A stretch of 64,000 nucleotides of DNA from Brachybacterium subflavum (GTDB taxonomy: Bacteria; Actinomycetota; Actinomycetes; Actinomycetales; Dermabacteraceae), in assembly GCF_009299795.1 (NCBI RefSeq), contig NZ_VIGP01000002.1, positions 310,001-374,000 on the forward strand. The letters are read 5' to 3'. Shown here in pieces: positions 14,997-24,383 of this stretch. The notes below the pieces were generated by a model. The model had not been told where the DNA came from, ran no database searches, and saw only the letters and a list, made by a program, of their open reading frames with translations. Positions within the stretch are counted from its first letter, which is position 1. Every line of letters starts with the position of its first letter. The position numbers and the translations under genes are program-made.

Positions 14997-17213
14997 TCAG
15001 TCCTTCCAGGTGCGGCGGTCGGACTCCATGCGGGCGCCGATGAACAGCGAGATCACGCCGGCGAAGCCCATCAGGACGACGATCGTGAGGAACACGGCCG
15101 AGGTCGAGGTCGCGCTGGGCATGAGGCCCGAGAGCATCGTGTTGATCCCGGCGCTGGAATCGCCGCGCGGATCCGAGGCGCTCGCGAGCTGCGGGTCCAC
15201 CTGCACCGAGACGTTCGCGCGGTACTGGACGCCCTCGCCGTCCTGCACGGTGTAGTTGATCGACGTGGTGCGCCCGCGGAAGCCGCGAGCGGGCGTGAAC
15301 CGCAGCACGCCGTCGCTTCCCACCTGGTACTCCCCCTCTCCGGGGACAACCAGGTGCGTGCCCGAATAGCGCTCGAGGTCGTCGAGGTTGGAGGCCTCCA
15401 GGGAGCTGATCCGCACGGTGGCGGGCGACAGCGGGTCGGAGGGGGCGCCGGCGGTGTCGTTCGCGAGCAGGTCCACCTGCACGGACTTCCCGGGCGCCGT
15501 GCGCAGCTCGTCGTCGCGCAGCACCGCTCCACTGTCGGTGACCAGCGCCGTGAGCGTCGCGCTCGAGCTGGTGGAGTCGGCGTACGAGCCGCTGCCGACG
15601 AGCTGCACCGTGCTGCGCAGTCCGTTCTCGGCGCCCGCTGCCGGTTCGAAGGTGACCGCACGCGCGTCGAGATCGATCTTCCAGCTGCCCTGCCCGGGGA
15701 TCGTGAGCTCGCGGCCGTTGGAGGACACCTTCGCCGCGCTGGGCAGGTCGTCGTGCGCGAAGCGAAGGGAGTCGGCGCGCACGAAGCGGGCGTCGTCCAT
15801 GGGTGCGAAGGTGATGGAGGAGCCAGCCGTGCCCACCTGCGTCTGGTCGAGCATCGCCGGGTAGCCGGGGGCGAGGGTCGCGACGCCCGCCTTGTTGCCC
15901 TCGGAGTCCTCACCGGTCAGCCCGATCGGGTCGGCCGCCTTCACCGAGTCGTCCGCGGGGTCGAAGCGGACCGTCTGCGTCGTACGGTCCAGCGTCCAGG
16001 TGCCCTGACCGGCCACGACGGCGCGCGTGCCCTTGCTGTTGACCTCCACGCCGTCGTCGGCCGAGTCGTCGGTCGTCGGGCTCCCGTCGGCCCCCGTCGT
16101 GGACTTCCCGTCGGCCCCGGCGGTGGAGTCCCCGTCGGTCCCGTCCCCGGCTCCGGCCGATCCGCTGCCGTCCGAGCCGCCGTCGCTCGCGGCCGTCGAA
16201 CCGGCGTCCGCGCGGGTGAGCGGGACCAGGCGCAGCGTCGAGGTCTTCACGTCCTCCTGGCCGTCCGCGACGTCGAACTCGATGGGGTCGCCGAAGGGCG
16301 CGGCACGCACGAGGTCGGGCAGCACGGGCGTGGTGAGGCTGACGATCCCGGTGGTCAGCACGGTGCCGTCGGCTGATTCGGCGACATAGCGCATGGGCTC
16401 GGGCGAACGGCCCAGGTGGCTCGAGGACGGCGTGAACGTGAGCTCGGTGGCGTCCTCGGAGACCTGCCATTCGCCCTCACCGACGGCGATCAGACGGCGG
16501 CTGTCGCCCGAGAGCGTGCTCCCGGCGGGCATCGTGTCCAGCAGCAGGCGCACGCGCTTGGTGCCCGACGGGCGCAGATCTCCCTTGAGGGACACGCGGA
16601 TCTCCCCGCCGGCGGGCGCAGCGATGCCCGCGTCGGCGACGGGGCTCGGGTCGACGGGAAGATCGGAGGGCAGGGAGCGGATCCCGTTGGTCGCCTCGAT
16701 GGTGATCGCGATCGGGGCCGGATCGCTCTCGGACTCGGACGCCGGCGTGAAGACGAGCTCCTCGCCCTGGATCGTCCAGGTCCCTTCCCCCTCGACGGCG
16801 AGCGAGGTGCCGTCGGAGGCGAGGGTCATCGCGGACAGCTGCGCGTCCGGGGCGTCCGACGGGACGGCGAGCCGCACCGTCTCCAGGTTCAGCTCCGACT
16901 CGGCGTCGTCGTCGAGGAGGCTGGTCAGGGGGATGCGGTTGACGACGCCCGGCGCGATGGTGATGGTGTCGCGCGAGAGCGGCAGGTCGAAGGGGCCCTT
17001 CTCGCCGAGCGCGAGCGCCGCGGACGCGGTGAGCGAGCTCAGCACGCCGAGGGCGAGGGTCAGCGCGAGGACGAGGAGGGATCGCCCGGGGACCGTGCGG
17101 GGCGTCCGGGGCCGCGAGGCCATCGAGCGGGAGACCGGCCGGCGCGCGAGTGACCGGCGCGCAGGCGCGGGTGTCGCGCGCGCGAGCGGAGTGGTCGCAT
17201 CCCTGCCTGGCAC
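14997..17213 (-). CDS. Cell-surface protein with CshA-type fibril repeats
   Basis: A 738-residue secreted, membrane-anchored protein. The signal segment is about residues 40-70. Five units carry the CshA fibril repeat pattern (a G-x-G-[TES]-[WY] turn and a F-[TED]-P end): GEGTWTIQGEELVFTP, GEGEWQVSEDATELTFTP, GQGTWTLDRTTQTVRFDP, GQGSWKIDLDARAVTFEP and GEGEYQVGSDGVLRFTP. A Ser/Gly/Asp-rich low-complexity segment interrupts the third. A C-terminal membrane helix (about 705-727) is followed by a short charged tail; there is no LPxTG, so it should stay membrane-bound. The GTG start is supported by TACCGT 6 nt upstream. Family knowledge (streptococcal CshA) suggests an adhesive fibril role. Confidence 0.8.
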   Translation of the reverse strand: MPGRDATTPLARATPAPARRSLARRPVSRSMASRPRTPRTVPGRSLLVLALTLALGVLSSLTASAALALGEKGPFDLPLSRDTITIAPGVVNRIPLTSLLDDDAESELNLETVRLAVPSDAPDAQLSAMTLASDGTSLAVEGEGTWTIQGEELVFTPASESESDPAPIAITIEATNGIRSLPSDLPVDPSPVADAGIAAPAGGEIRVSLKGDLRPSGTKRVRLLLDTMPAGSTLSGDSRRLIAVGEGEWQVSEDATELTFTPSSSHLGRSPEPMRYVAESADGTVLTTGIVSLTTPVLPDLVRAAPFGDPIEFDVADGQEDVKTSTLRLVPLTRADAGSTAASDGGSDGSGSAGAGDGTDGDSTAGADGKSTTGADGSPTTDDSADDGVEVNSKGTRAVVAGQGTWTLDRTTQTVRFDPADDSVKAADPIGLTGEDSEGNKAGVATLAPGYPAMLDQTQVGTAGSSITFAPMDDARFVRADSLRFAHDDLPSAAKVSSNGRELTIPGQGSWKIDLDARAVTFEPAAGAENGLRSTVQLVGSGSYADSTSSSATLTALVTDSGAVLRDDELRTAPGKSVQVDLLANDTAGAPSDPLSPATVRISSLEASNLDDLERYSGTHLVVPGEGEYQVGSDGVLRFTPARGFRGRTTSINYTVQDGEGVQYRANVSVQVDPQLASASDPRGDSSAGINTMLSGLMPSATSTSAVFLTIVVLMGFAGVISLFIGARMESDRRTWKD

Positions 17214-17219
17214 CCGGTC

Positions 17220-17225
17220 ACGGTA
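17220..17225 (-). promoter_or_regulatory. -10 box of the fibril-protein gene
   Basis: On the minus strand TACCGT is followed by 6 nt and the GTG start, another leaderless arrangement. Confidence 0.55.
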
Positions 17226-17330
17226 TCAGCCGAGGATGCGCGGACCCGGGGCCGCGGGCCCGCGTGAACCGGTGGAGCGCGTCGGCCGGCGGCCCTCACG
17301 GAGCGGCGGAGGCGGAGCGAGCTCGAGTCC

Positions 17331-17336
17331 TACAGT
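17331..17336 (+). promoter_or_regulatory. -10 box of the maltokinase gene
   Basis: TACAGT is followed by 6 nt and ATG 17343; no Shine-Dalgarno is present between them. Confidence 0.6.
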
Positions 17337-17342
17337 GGGCCC

Positions 17343-18902
17343 ATGGATGAGCCTCGCTCGACCGACCGTCCTCTGCCCGACGGCCCCACGCCCGGCGACG
17401 GGCTCGCACGGCTGCTCGACGGCGCGCTGCCCTCGCTCGCGCAGTGGATGGTGCGGCAGCGCTGGTACCCGGCCAAGGGCGCAGGTGCGCCACGGCTCAC
17501 GGTGCGGGGCGCCGCGGTGATCGCATCGGCGGGAGCGGCCGACGGGGCAGAGTTCGAGGGTGCTCGGGCCGACGGGGCGGGCCCGGAGAATGCCCGGACC
17601 GGCCGGGCGCAGGTGCTCGACGTCGTGGTGCGGGCCGTGGCCGACGGGGCGGAGACGGACTACCAGGTGCCGCTCGTCATGCGGTCCGGGAACGATGCCG
17701 AGGACCCCGACGCACTGATCACCGTCCTCGACACCCGCGCGGACGGCGACCTCGCGTCGGGCCCGATCAGCGTTTCGCCCTCCGGTCCGGAGACGCGCTC
17801 CGGGAACCTGCGGATCGAGGACGCGTGCCGCACCGACCTCGGCAGGCGCGTCCTGATGGACGTGCTCACTACAGGTCGCCCGCTCGTCGGTCCCCGACCG
17901 CTCGTCGGCCCCGGACTCTCGCTGGACCCCGCACCGGTTGCCGGCCGCACCGGGGCCCGCATCGTCGCGACGCGTCTGCTCAGCGGCGAGCAGTCGAACT
18001 CCTCGATGATCTTCACCCTGGAGGACGCCGACCCCGTCATCCTCAAGCTCTTCCGGGTGCTCGCCGCGGGCGAGAACCCCGACGTGGTCCTGCAGGGCGC
18101 TCTCGACCGCGCCGGCTGCACGCGGATCGCCCCGATGATCGGATCCGTGCGGGTGCGGGTCGGGGCCGACGAGAACGCCGATGCCCTGCTCGCGCAGGGT
18201 TACCTCCCCGATGTCGAGGACGCCTGGCGGGTGGCGCTGCAGGAGGCCTCGGGCGGCATCGACTTCCGTGCGGGCGCCCGCGACCTCGGCGCCGCGGTCG
18301 CCGAGGTGCACCGTCTGCTCGCCTCCGAGCTGCCGAGCGCACCGGCGACCCCGGCGGACCGCGCGCGCGTGCTCGACCAGATGCGCGCCCGGCTCGACGA
18401 GGTCGCCTCCCAGGTCCCGGAGGTCCTCCCCCATCGCACCGCGCTGCGCGGGCTCATCGACGCCGCGGCCGGCGCCGCCTGGCCGCCCCTCCAGCGCATC
18501 CACGGCGACCTGCACCTGGGTCAGGTGCTCGCGGATCCCTCGCGAGGCTGGGTGTTGCTGGACTTCGAGGGCGAGCCGCTGCGCCCGCTCGCCGAGCGCA
18601 CGCTCCCGGACTGTCCCGTGCGCGACGTGGCGGGCATGCTGCGCAGCCTCGACTACGCGGGCGGCGCCGTGCTGCACGAGAGCGGCGTGGACGCGTCGGC
18701 GTGGGTCGAGGAGTCCTCGCGTGCCTTCCTCGACGGCTACCTCGACGCCATGGCGATCGCGCACGAGGACGCGTCGTTCCTCGCGCTGCTGCGCGCCTTC
18801 GAGGCCGACAAGGCCGTCTACGAGGTGCTCTACGAGGCGCGGAACCGTCCGAGCTGGCTGCCGATACCCCTCGGTGCGCTGGCCCGTCTCAGTTCTCGGT
18901 GA
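17343..18902 (+). CDS. mak: Maltokinase (maltose 1-phosphate forming)
   Basis: A 519-residue kinase of the actinobacterial Mak1/Pep2 family that phosphorylates maltose with ATP to maltose 1-phosphate, feeding the GlgE alpha-glucan pathway. Visible: the N-cap sequence QRWYPAKG typical of the family, the ATP-binding region GEQSNSSMIF and VILKLFRVLAAGENP, and the phosphotransferase loop HGDLHLGQVL with the metal-binding DFEGEP; the end RDVAGMLRSLDYA is also family-typical. Ala/Asp/Gly-rich inserts near residues 55-85 and 175-195 are unlike the mycobacterial enzyme. glgE, treS and glgB are not in this window. The last 14 bp overlap the convergent gene. Confidence 0.9.
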   Translation: MDEPRSTDRPLPDGPTPGDGLARLLDGALPSLAQWMVRQRWYPAKGAGAPRLTVRGAAVIASAGAADGAEFEGARADGAGPENARTGRAQVLDVVVRAVADGAETDYQVPLVMRSGNDAEDPDALITVLDTRADGDLASGPISVSPSGPETRSGNLRIEDACRTDLGRRVLMDVLTTGRPLVGPRPLVGPGLSLDPAPVAGRTGARIVATRLLSGEQSNSSMIFTLEDADPVILKLFRVLAAGENPDVVLQGALDRAGCTRIAPMIGSVRVRVGADENADALLAQGYLPDVEDAWRVALQEASGGIDFRAGARDLGAAVAEVHRLLASELPSAPATPADRARVLDQMRARLDEVASQVPEVLPHRTALRGLIDAAAGAAWPPLQRIHGDLHLGQVLADPSRGWVLLDFEGEPLRPLAERTLPDCPVRDVAGMLRSLDYAGGAVLHESGVDASAWVEESSRAFLDGYLDAMAIAHEDASFLALLRAFEADKAVYEVLYEARNRPSWLPIPLGALARLSSR

Positions 18903-19503
18903 GCACCGAGGACTCGGGCGTGGGCGCGCTGATCGGGATCCCGGCGGGCGCGACGGCAGGCATCGGCAGGGCGGCGGGCACGGCGTGCGGACTCGGGGCC
19001 GGGCGCAGCACGCGCCGCACGGCCGACGGCGTGGTCGACACGTCGCCCTGCTCGACGCCGGGCAGGAAGGGCGCGCTGATCACGCGCAGGAGCAGGCGCG
19101 CACCGATGACGACCTCCGCATGGTCCCCCTCAGGTCCCTCCCACACGCGGGTGCGCACGCCGCTGACCTCGCCGTCCTCGCTCATGGCGAGGCCGACGCC
19201 ACGCAGCTCACGATCGGCGACGCGCAGCAGCGATGCGGGGCTGGGCGAGGACGGCGGTTCCGCGGTCGAGCCGATGAGGGCGCTCACGTGCTGGATCGTG
19301 CGCACGCCCAGGTAGCGGGTGCCGGAGGCCCGGTCGCGACGCGGCCGGTGCTCGATGAGCTCGAGGCACGGTGCGCCGGCGTGGGGTGCGGCGTCGTGCG
19401 TGCGCAGCGCGTCCACCAGGACGCTGAGGATCTCGTGCACGCGGCTGCGGGCCTCGGCGGGGCCGCTCGGGACGCGCTCAGTGGTGTGGGGCCCACCCGT
19501 CAT
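18889..19503 (-). CDS. Hypothetical actinobacterial protein
   Basis: I do not recognise this 204-residue protein. It has a helical N-terminus (SRVHEILSVLVDALRTHD), a middle region with beta-rich sequence (RYLGVRTIQHVSALIG, HAEVVIGARLLLRVIS), and a Pro/Ala-rich tail. No membrane segment or signal is seen. ATG 19503 has GGAGGTGAGG upstream, a good Shine-Dalgarno. Codon use matches its neighbours. It overlaps the 3' end of the maltokinase gene by 14 bp on the opposite strand, an arrangement that makes the stop positions interdependent. Confidence 0.6.
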   Translation of the reverse strand: MTGGPHTTERVPSGPAEARSRVHEILSVLVDALRTHDAAPHAGAPCLELIEHRPRRDRASGTRYLGVRTIQHVSALIGSTAEPPSSPSPASLLRVADRELRGVGLAMSEDGEVSGVRTRVWEGPEGDHAEVVIGARLLLRVISAPFLPGVEQGDVSTTPSAVRRVLRPAPSPHAVPAALPMPAVAPAGIPISAPTPESSVLTEN

Positions 19504-19804
19504 CGCCTCACCTCCATGCTGCGTCCCGCCCTGATGCCCGGGTGTCCTGATGCCCTGCGGCTCGAGCCACCGTATCGGCGCGGCGCTCCTCCTCACGATG
19601 GGGAGAAGTCCCCATCGACAGGCCGGTGCGAAGCCATTCCGCCCGCGCATGCCGTGCCTGGGGCGACGGCCGAGGATCGTGCGGTCAGGGATCGTGCGGG
19701 ACGCAGCCGGATCGGGCACCGAGTCTGGCCACGGCGGCCCGGCGAGCTGGCGTCAGGACCGGCCGGGAGTACGGGCACGCCGGCCCGCCACCCGATCGGC
19801 GGGT
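19504..19804. other. Gene-free stretch downstream of jetC
   Basis: About 300 bp between the 3' end of the JetC-like gene and the start of the hypothetical gene. I see neither a convincing ORF nor a strong hairpin. A jetD gene, which normally follows jetC, is absent here. Confidence 0.5.
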
Positions 19805-22800
19805 TCAGTCGACGGGGACGAACTCGATCGGGCTGACCTGGGAGTAGCGGTCCTCGCGGATCGCGACCACGCCCACGCCGCCGATGAACGGGGCGAGGGC
19901 CTGGGGGTTCTTGCCGGGGTTGGCGAGGATGACCTGGAAGCCGAAGTGGCGGAAGGACTCCATCGCCGCGGTGATGAACTTGCCGGCGCCCTTGGAGAAG
20001 GCCTCGTCGATGATGATCGGCGCGTAGCGCGGGACGTCGATGCCGGTGCCGGCCAGCTGGTAGCGCAGCGCGGCCGCGAGGCAGAAGGTGGTCAGACGCT
20101 CGTTCTGGCCGCCCGAGAGCGGGCCGCCGGACTCGTGGGCGTGCACGACCTTCCCCTCGGCGTCGACCTCCTCGGCGTGGAAGTGCACGTGGCGGCGCAC
20201 GTCCAGGATCGCCCGGGAGACCTGGTCGTCCTTGGTGCGGGCGTTGGAGATGAGCTCCATGAGGTGGCGCAGGGAGACGAAGCGCTCCTCGGCCCGGTCG
20301 CGGTCGCGGGTGATGTCGTTCTCGATGGTGCCGGCGACGGCGTCCTCGAGGGCCTTCTTGAACTCGTCGAGGGCGGCGAGATGCACGGGCCGCATGGACA
20401 GCTGCAGGTAGCGCCCGGAGTGGAACTCCACCTGGGAGAGCAGGGCGTTGATGCGCTGGAGGCGCTTCTTGATCTCGGCGGGCTCCCGGGCGATCGCGGT
20501 GGCCAGGGCCTGGACGTCGCCGAGGGTGTTGCCGGTGAAGAACTCGAAGAAGCGGTCCTCGACCTCGGGGAGCTTCTCCTCCTCGATGCGCTGGAGGATC
20601 GCGAGGTGGTCCCCGGCGGCGTCCAGGGACACGTCGGTGTCGCCGGCCTCGGCGGGCCAGCGCCGGGAGAACTCGCGCATCGCGGTGCGCATGTCCTCCT
20701 CGGCGCGCGAGGTGCGCTTGGTGAGGTCCACGAGCTCTGCGTCCAGGGTCGCCGAGGCGTCCTTGGTGACCTGGTCGATCGTCGAGAGGACGATCGTGGG
20801 GGCGATCGCGTGGAAGCGCTCGGAGAGCTCCTCCTCGACCTCGGGGCTCAGGCTCCGCTCGCTCAGCCGCTCCTTCGCCTTCCCGAGGCGCTCGGCGGCG
20901 CGCTCGGCCTGCTCGCCCAGCTTGCCGGCGCCGCGGGCGACGTCCAGCAGCTCCTCGTCGGCGTCGGTGATGGACTGCTCGACGTCGTCGATCTGCCGGG
21001 CGAGGTCCGCGAGGGCCTCGGAGCCGGACTCGGCGGCGCGGACCATGTCCCGCAGGTTCGCGATGCGGCGGGCGACGGACGCGGCGTCGATGTCGTCCCA
21101 CTCGACGGCGGTGAGCGCCTGCAGCGCGAACAGCCGCTCGCGTCGGCGCTCCGCTTCGGCCTCGACGTCCTTGCGTCGGGCCTGGGCCTCGAAGAGGGCC
21201 TGCTCGGCGCGGGTGCGCTCGTCCTCGAAGACCGCGCGCTTGCCGCGGTTGTCGAAGCCCAGCACCCACTGGGAGCGGTCGTTGATCGCGCGGTCGGTGT
21301 TCTTCTCGTGCCGGGACGCGGAGTGCTTGATCTGACCCGAGCGCAGCACGGCGCGGTTCAGCCGCGTGAACTCCTCGAGGTCCTCCGCGCACACGTAGTC
21401 CATGCGGGCGGCGATCTCCCCGGAGAGCCAGGTGTGGAACTCGCCGTCCTTGACGTCGAGCTTCGCGGCCAGCGTCGTCGGGTCGATGCGTCGCGAGGGC
21501 CGGGTGAGGTCCGTGTTCACGCGGTTGTAGGAGATGCGTCGGCGCAGACGGGTGCGGTCGATGACCCCGGCGACCTCGCGGTAGACGCGCTCGGGCACGA
21601 GGATCGAGCGGGCGAGGCCGCGCAGCGCCTGCTCGGCGGCGGCCGTCCACTCCTGCTCGCCGTCCTTGACCTGCAGGAGCTCGGCCGCGAAGGGCAGATC
21701 GGTGGGGGCGATGCCGACCTCGCGGGCGATCATGTCGCGCACGGCGATGTCCTCGGAGTGCAGGTTCGAGGCGCGGGAGGTCAGCGAGTTCAGCTCGGCG
21801 ACGGTCTGCTGGAGCTCCTGCTGGAGCTCGCGGACCTTCGCCTCGGACTGCCAGCGGTTCTCGTCGGCGTTCTTCTCCTCGGTCTCGAGGGTCCGACGGA
21901 GATCGCCGACCTCGCGCTGGGTCGCCAGGAACAGGTCCTCGCTGACGGGGGTGCGCAGCTCGACGGTCGCGAGCTGCGCGGCGAACTCGGCGGCGCGCTC
22001 CTTGCGGCGCTCGCGCTCCACGTCCAGGCCCGCGATCTGCTGCTTCCAGTCGTCGATCTCGCCGCCGCCGGCGCGACGACGCTGCTCCTTGAGCTGCGCG
22101 AGGTCGGCGCGGGAGTCCGCGAGATCCTGGGTGAGGCGGCGCTGCTGCGCGCCGACGCGGTCGCGCTCGAGCTGCAGCCGCTCCTGCTCGTCCTGCAGGA
22201 GCCGCACCAGGTGCTGGGCGGCGTAGACGTCGATGTCGCTGCGGCGGTCCACGAGCTCCCCGCCGCGCTCGCGCATCTCCTTCCACGAGGTGTGCGCGTC
22301 GCGCAGGCCGCGCAGCAGATCGCGCTGCTCACGAGCGGTGACCAGGGCGTCGTAGACCTCGGAGAGGTTGTGGAAGTTCGTGAGCGCCTGATCCGCGAGC
22401 TCGAAGGTGCGAGGCTCGTCGAGCATGTAGTCGCGCAGCAGGGCATTGACGTCGCCCAGCTCCTTGGCGCTCTGGATCTTGTGGAGGAGACCCAGGGCCT
22501 TCTCGTCGGGGATGCCCAGCAGCTGGCAGAACTTCGCCCGGTACTCGCGGAACTGCCGGAACGTCTCGGTGCCGGGATGGGCCGCCTCGAGGGCGCGGCC
22601 CTCGATCTGGCTGGAGACGAACTGGCGCAGGTCCGTCGCGTCGAGCGCCTTCCGGGAGATGACGTACAGGCTCTTCACGTCGGAGTCCGAGGTGTGCCCG
22701 GCCTGCAGGAGCAGCAGGCGGGAGAGCTGCACGACGCCGCCCTGCCCGTCCGCGAAGCGCAGCGAGAGCACCGTGAGGGTGGTCTTCTCGCGCAGCACCT

Positions 22801-23191
22801 CCTGGTTGAACTCGCCGGTGGAGGCGTCGTAGTGCATCGCCCAGGCCCCGCGCACGTAGCTCGCGACGGTGCGGCGGTACTTCGAGCGCGCCGGGCCCGC
22901 GTCGGACGCGGCGGCGTTGAAGTGCAGGGTGCGCGGCGGGGTGAGCAGCGCGCTGATCGCGTCCAGCAGCGTCGACTTGCCGGTGCCCGGGCCGCCGGTC
23001 AGGAAATAGCCGCGCGGGGAGATCTCCAGGTCATGGGTGCCGTGGAAGGTCCCCCAGTTCGAGACCTGCACATGCACGAGGCGCCACTGCCCGGGATGCG
23101 GGTGCGCGGGGTCCGTCTGCGCGGCGTCGGCGCGGTCGCCGGTGTCCTCGCCGAGGCCGGGCAGGTCGAGGGTCGTTGCGTCGGATTCCAC
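19805..23191 (-). CDS. jetC: JetC-like (MukB/MksB-type) SMC ATPase of a Wadjet system
   Basis: An 1128-residue SMC-like ATPase, the usual length of JetC. The N-terminal head has Walker A GPGTGKST (about 67-74); two coiled-coil arms (about 250-480 and 660-800) flank a hinge region (about 490-650); the C-terminal head has signature LSGGQNERLT (about 1025) and Walker B IIIDEAF (about 1060). All ATPase motifs are intact. In Wadjet (JetABCD, also MksBEFG) JetC with kleisin JetA and JetB extrudes DNA loops, and JetD then cuts small circular DNA such as plasmids. GTG start with a poor Shine-Dalgarno. Here the gene stands away from jetB and I find no jetA or jetD near it. Confidence 0.88.
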   Translation of the reverse strand: MESDATTLDLPGLGEDTGDRADAAQTDPAHPHPGQWRLVHVQVSNWGTFHGTHDLEISPRGYFLTGGPGTGKSTLLDAISALLTPPRTLHFNAAASDAGPARSKYRRTVASYVRGAWAMHYDASTGEFNQEVLREKTTLTVLSLRFADGQGGVVQLSRLLLLQAGHTSDSDVKSLYVISRKALDATDLRQFVSSQIEGRALEAAHPGTETFRQFREYRAKFCQLLGIPDEKALGLLHKIQSAKELGDVNALLRDYMLDEPRTFELADQALTNFHNLSEVYDALVTAREQRDLLRGLRDAHTSWKEMRERGGELVDRRSDIDVYAAQHLVRLLQDEQERLQLERDRVGAQQRRLTQDLADSRADLAQLKEQRRRAGGGEIDDWKQQIAGLDVERERRKERAAEFAAQLATVELRTPVSEDLFLATQREVGDLRRTLETEEKNADENRWQSEAKVRELQQELQQTVAELNSLTSRASNLHSEDIAVRDMIAREVGIAPTDLPFAAELLQVKDGEQEWTAAAEQALRGLARSILVPERVYREVAGVIDRTRLRRRISYNRVNTDLTRPSRRIDPTTLAAKLDVKDGEFHTWLSGEIAARMDYVCAEDLEEFTRLNRAVLRSGQIKHSASRHEKNTDRAINDRSQWVLGFDNRGKRAVFEDERTRAEQALFEAQARRKDVEAEAERRRERLFALQALTAVEWDDIDAASVARRIANLRDMVRAAESGSEALADLARQIDDVEQSITDADEELLDVARGAGKLGEQAERAAERLGKAKERLSERSLSPEVEEELSERFHAIAPTIVLSTIDQVTKDASATLDAELVDLTKRTSRAEEDMRTAMREFSRRWPAEAGDTDVSLDAAGDHLAILQRIEEEKLPEVEDRFFEFFTGNTLGDVQALATAIAREPAEIKKRLQRINALLSQVEFHSGRYLQLSMRPVHLAALDEFKKALEDAVAGTIENDITRDRDRAEERFVSLRHLMELISNARTKDDQVSRAILDVRRHVHFHAEEVDAEGKVVHAHESGGPLSGGQNERLTTFCLAAALRYQLAGTGIDVPRYAPIIIDEAFSKGAGKFITAAMESFRHFGFQVILANPGKNPQALAPFIGGVGVVAIREDRYSQVSPIEFVPVD

Positions 23192-23320
23192 CCCAGAAGG
23201 GTACCGGGGCGGGCGGGGGTCGGGGGCGGGGGTGGAGAAGCGGGGAGGACGGGGCGGCGACGGGTCGCGAGACGTTCGGTCGTCGACGGCGGGCGACGAG
23301 CGCGACGGCGGGTGCCCGTG

Positions 23321-24259
23321 TCAGCGCGTCCAGCCATGGCGGCGCAGCGCGTCGTCCACCCTGACCACCGCGCGCGAGCATCCCTCGTGCAGATCCGTCG
23401 CGACGGTGCGCACCTCGATCCAGCCTGCGCTCACGCGGCGCTCCGTGCGCTCGATGTCCCGCTCCTGCTGAGCACGCGTGAGGTGGCGCGGCCCTTCGTG
23501 CTCGAGGCACACCCGGTAGCGCGGCCAGGACAGATCCGGCTCGCCGAGGTCCGCTCCCCCGTCGTGCGTGCGCGCGTTGAGCCGGGGCTCGGGCAGGCCG
23601 GCGTCCTCGAGAGCCAGACGGAGCCTCGTCTCCGCCGGGGAGTCGCTGCCCACACGGGCTCGGTCGATTGCGGCGCGCAGCGCCCGGGCGCCCCGTCGCC
23701 CTCGGCGTGCCTCGACCGCTGCGGCGAGATCATCAAGGGACGCGTACGGCTCGGTGCGTCCCTCGAGACGGGGTCGGGGCCGACGCACGAGGTGATCGGC
23801 GATCGACACGAGATCGCCGGACCTCAGCAGCAGGGCGAGATCACACCACGTGCTGATCCTCGTCGTGGCCCGAACCCCTCCGACGAGGATCGCGTCCTTC
23901 GCCTCCGCGTCCGAGCTCATATGCCACCGGATCAGGGCCGAGTCCTCGTGCTTGCGGGGGCTGGCCACGTGGACGGTCCGGCTGCGCACGGCCGTGAGCC
24001 CGCGCGGGATCGGCATCTCGAGCAGCTCCGCGGCGGTCTGTCCGCAGGCGAAGGCCGACGAGTCGTCGAAGCACAGGGCGCGCACGATCTGCGCGGCGCT
24101 CGCCCCGGTCCCCGCTCTCGCGTAGAGCCCCCGCGCAAGGGTTCGGAAGTCCGAGCAGCGCAGACGGGCGGCACCGACTCCGGCGGCCCTCGCCTCTCGG
24201 GCGGTGAACACCGGCGGCAGATGCGCAGGCAGCGGCGCACGCGGCTTCGACATGGGCAC
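23321..24259 (-). CDS. AbiEi-like N-terminus with DUF559/Vsr-like endonuclease domain
   Basis: A 312-residue protein of a type common in actinobacteria. The N-terminal third looks like a winged-helix/AbiEi-type region (FTAREARAAGV ... RTLARGLYA), and the C-terminal third (about 205-312) like a DUF559 PD-(D/E)xK nuclease fold: a Glu in SPAETRLRLAL, then GEPDLSWP and VCLEHEG as likely catalytic Asp/Glu positions. Catalytic activity is inferred from the fold only; many relatives are uncharacterised. The start may be GTG 24259 or ATG 24253. It lies 129 bp upstream of jetC on the same strand, downstream of the hairpin/repeat element, so jetC may depend on its promoter. Confidence 0.7.
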   Translation of the reverse strand: MPMSKPRAPLPAHLPPVFTAREARAAGVGAARLRCSDFRTLARGLYARAGTGASAAQIVRALCFDDSSAFACGQTAAELLEMPIPRGLTAVRSRTVHVASPRKHEDSALIRWHMSSDAEAKDAILVGGVRATTRISTWCDLALLLRSGDLVSIADHLVRRPRPRLEGRTEPYASLDDLAAAVEARRGRRGARALRAAIDRARVGSDSPAETRLRLALEDAGLPEPRLNARTHDGGADLGEPDLSWPRYRVCLEHEGPRHLTRAQQERDIERTERRVSAGWIEVRTVATDLHEGCSRAVVRVDDALRRHGWTR

Positions 24260-24383
24260 CAGCGTCCCCGACTCGCACCCGGACGTCGGGAATCATCCAC
24301 AATGCCCAGCTCACAGGACGCATCCCGGCCGACCGGACGGCCTGCGCAGCGCCCGGTCGACGCGGGCACGACGACACCGTCGC

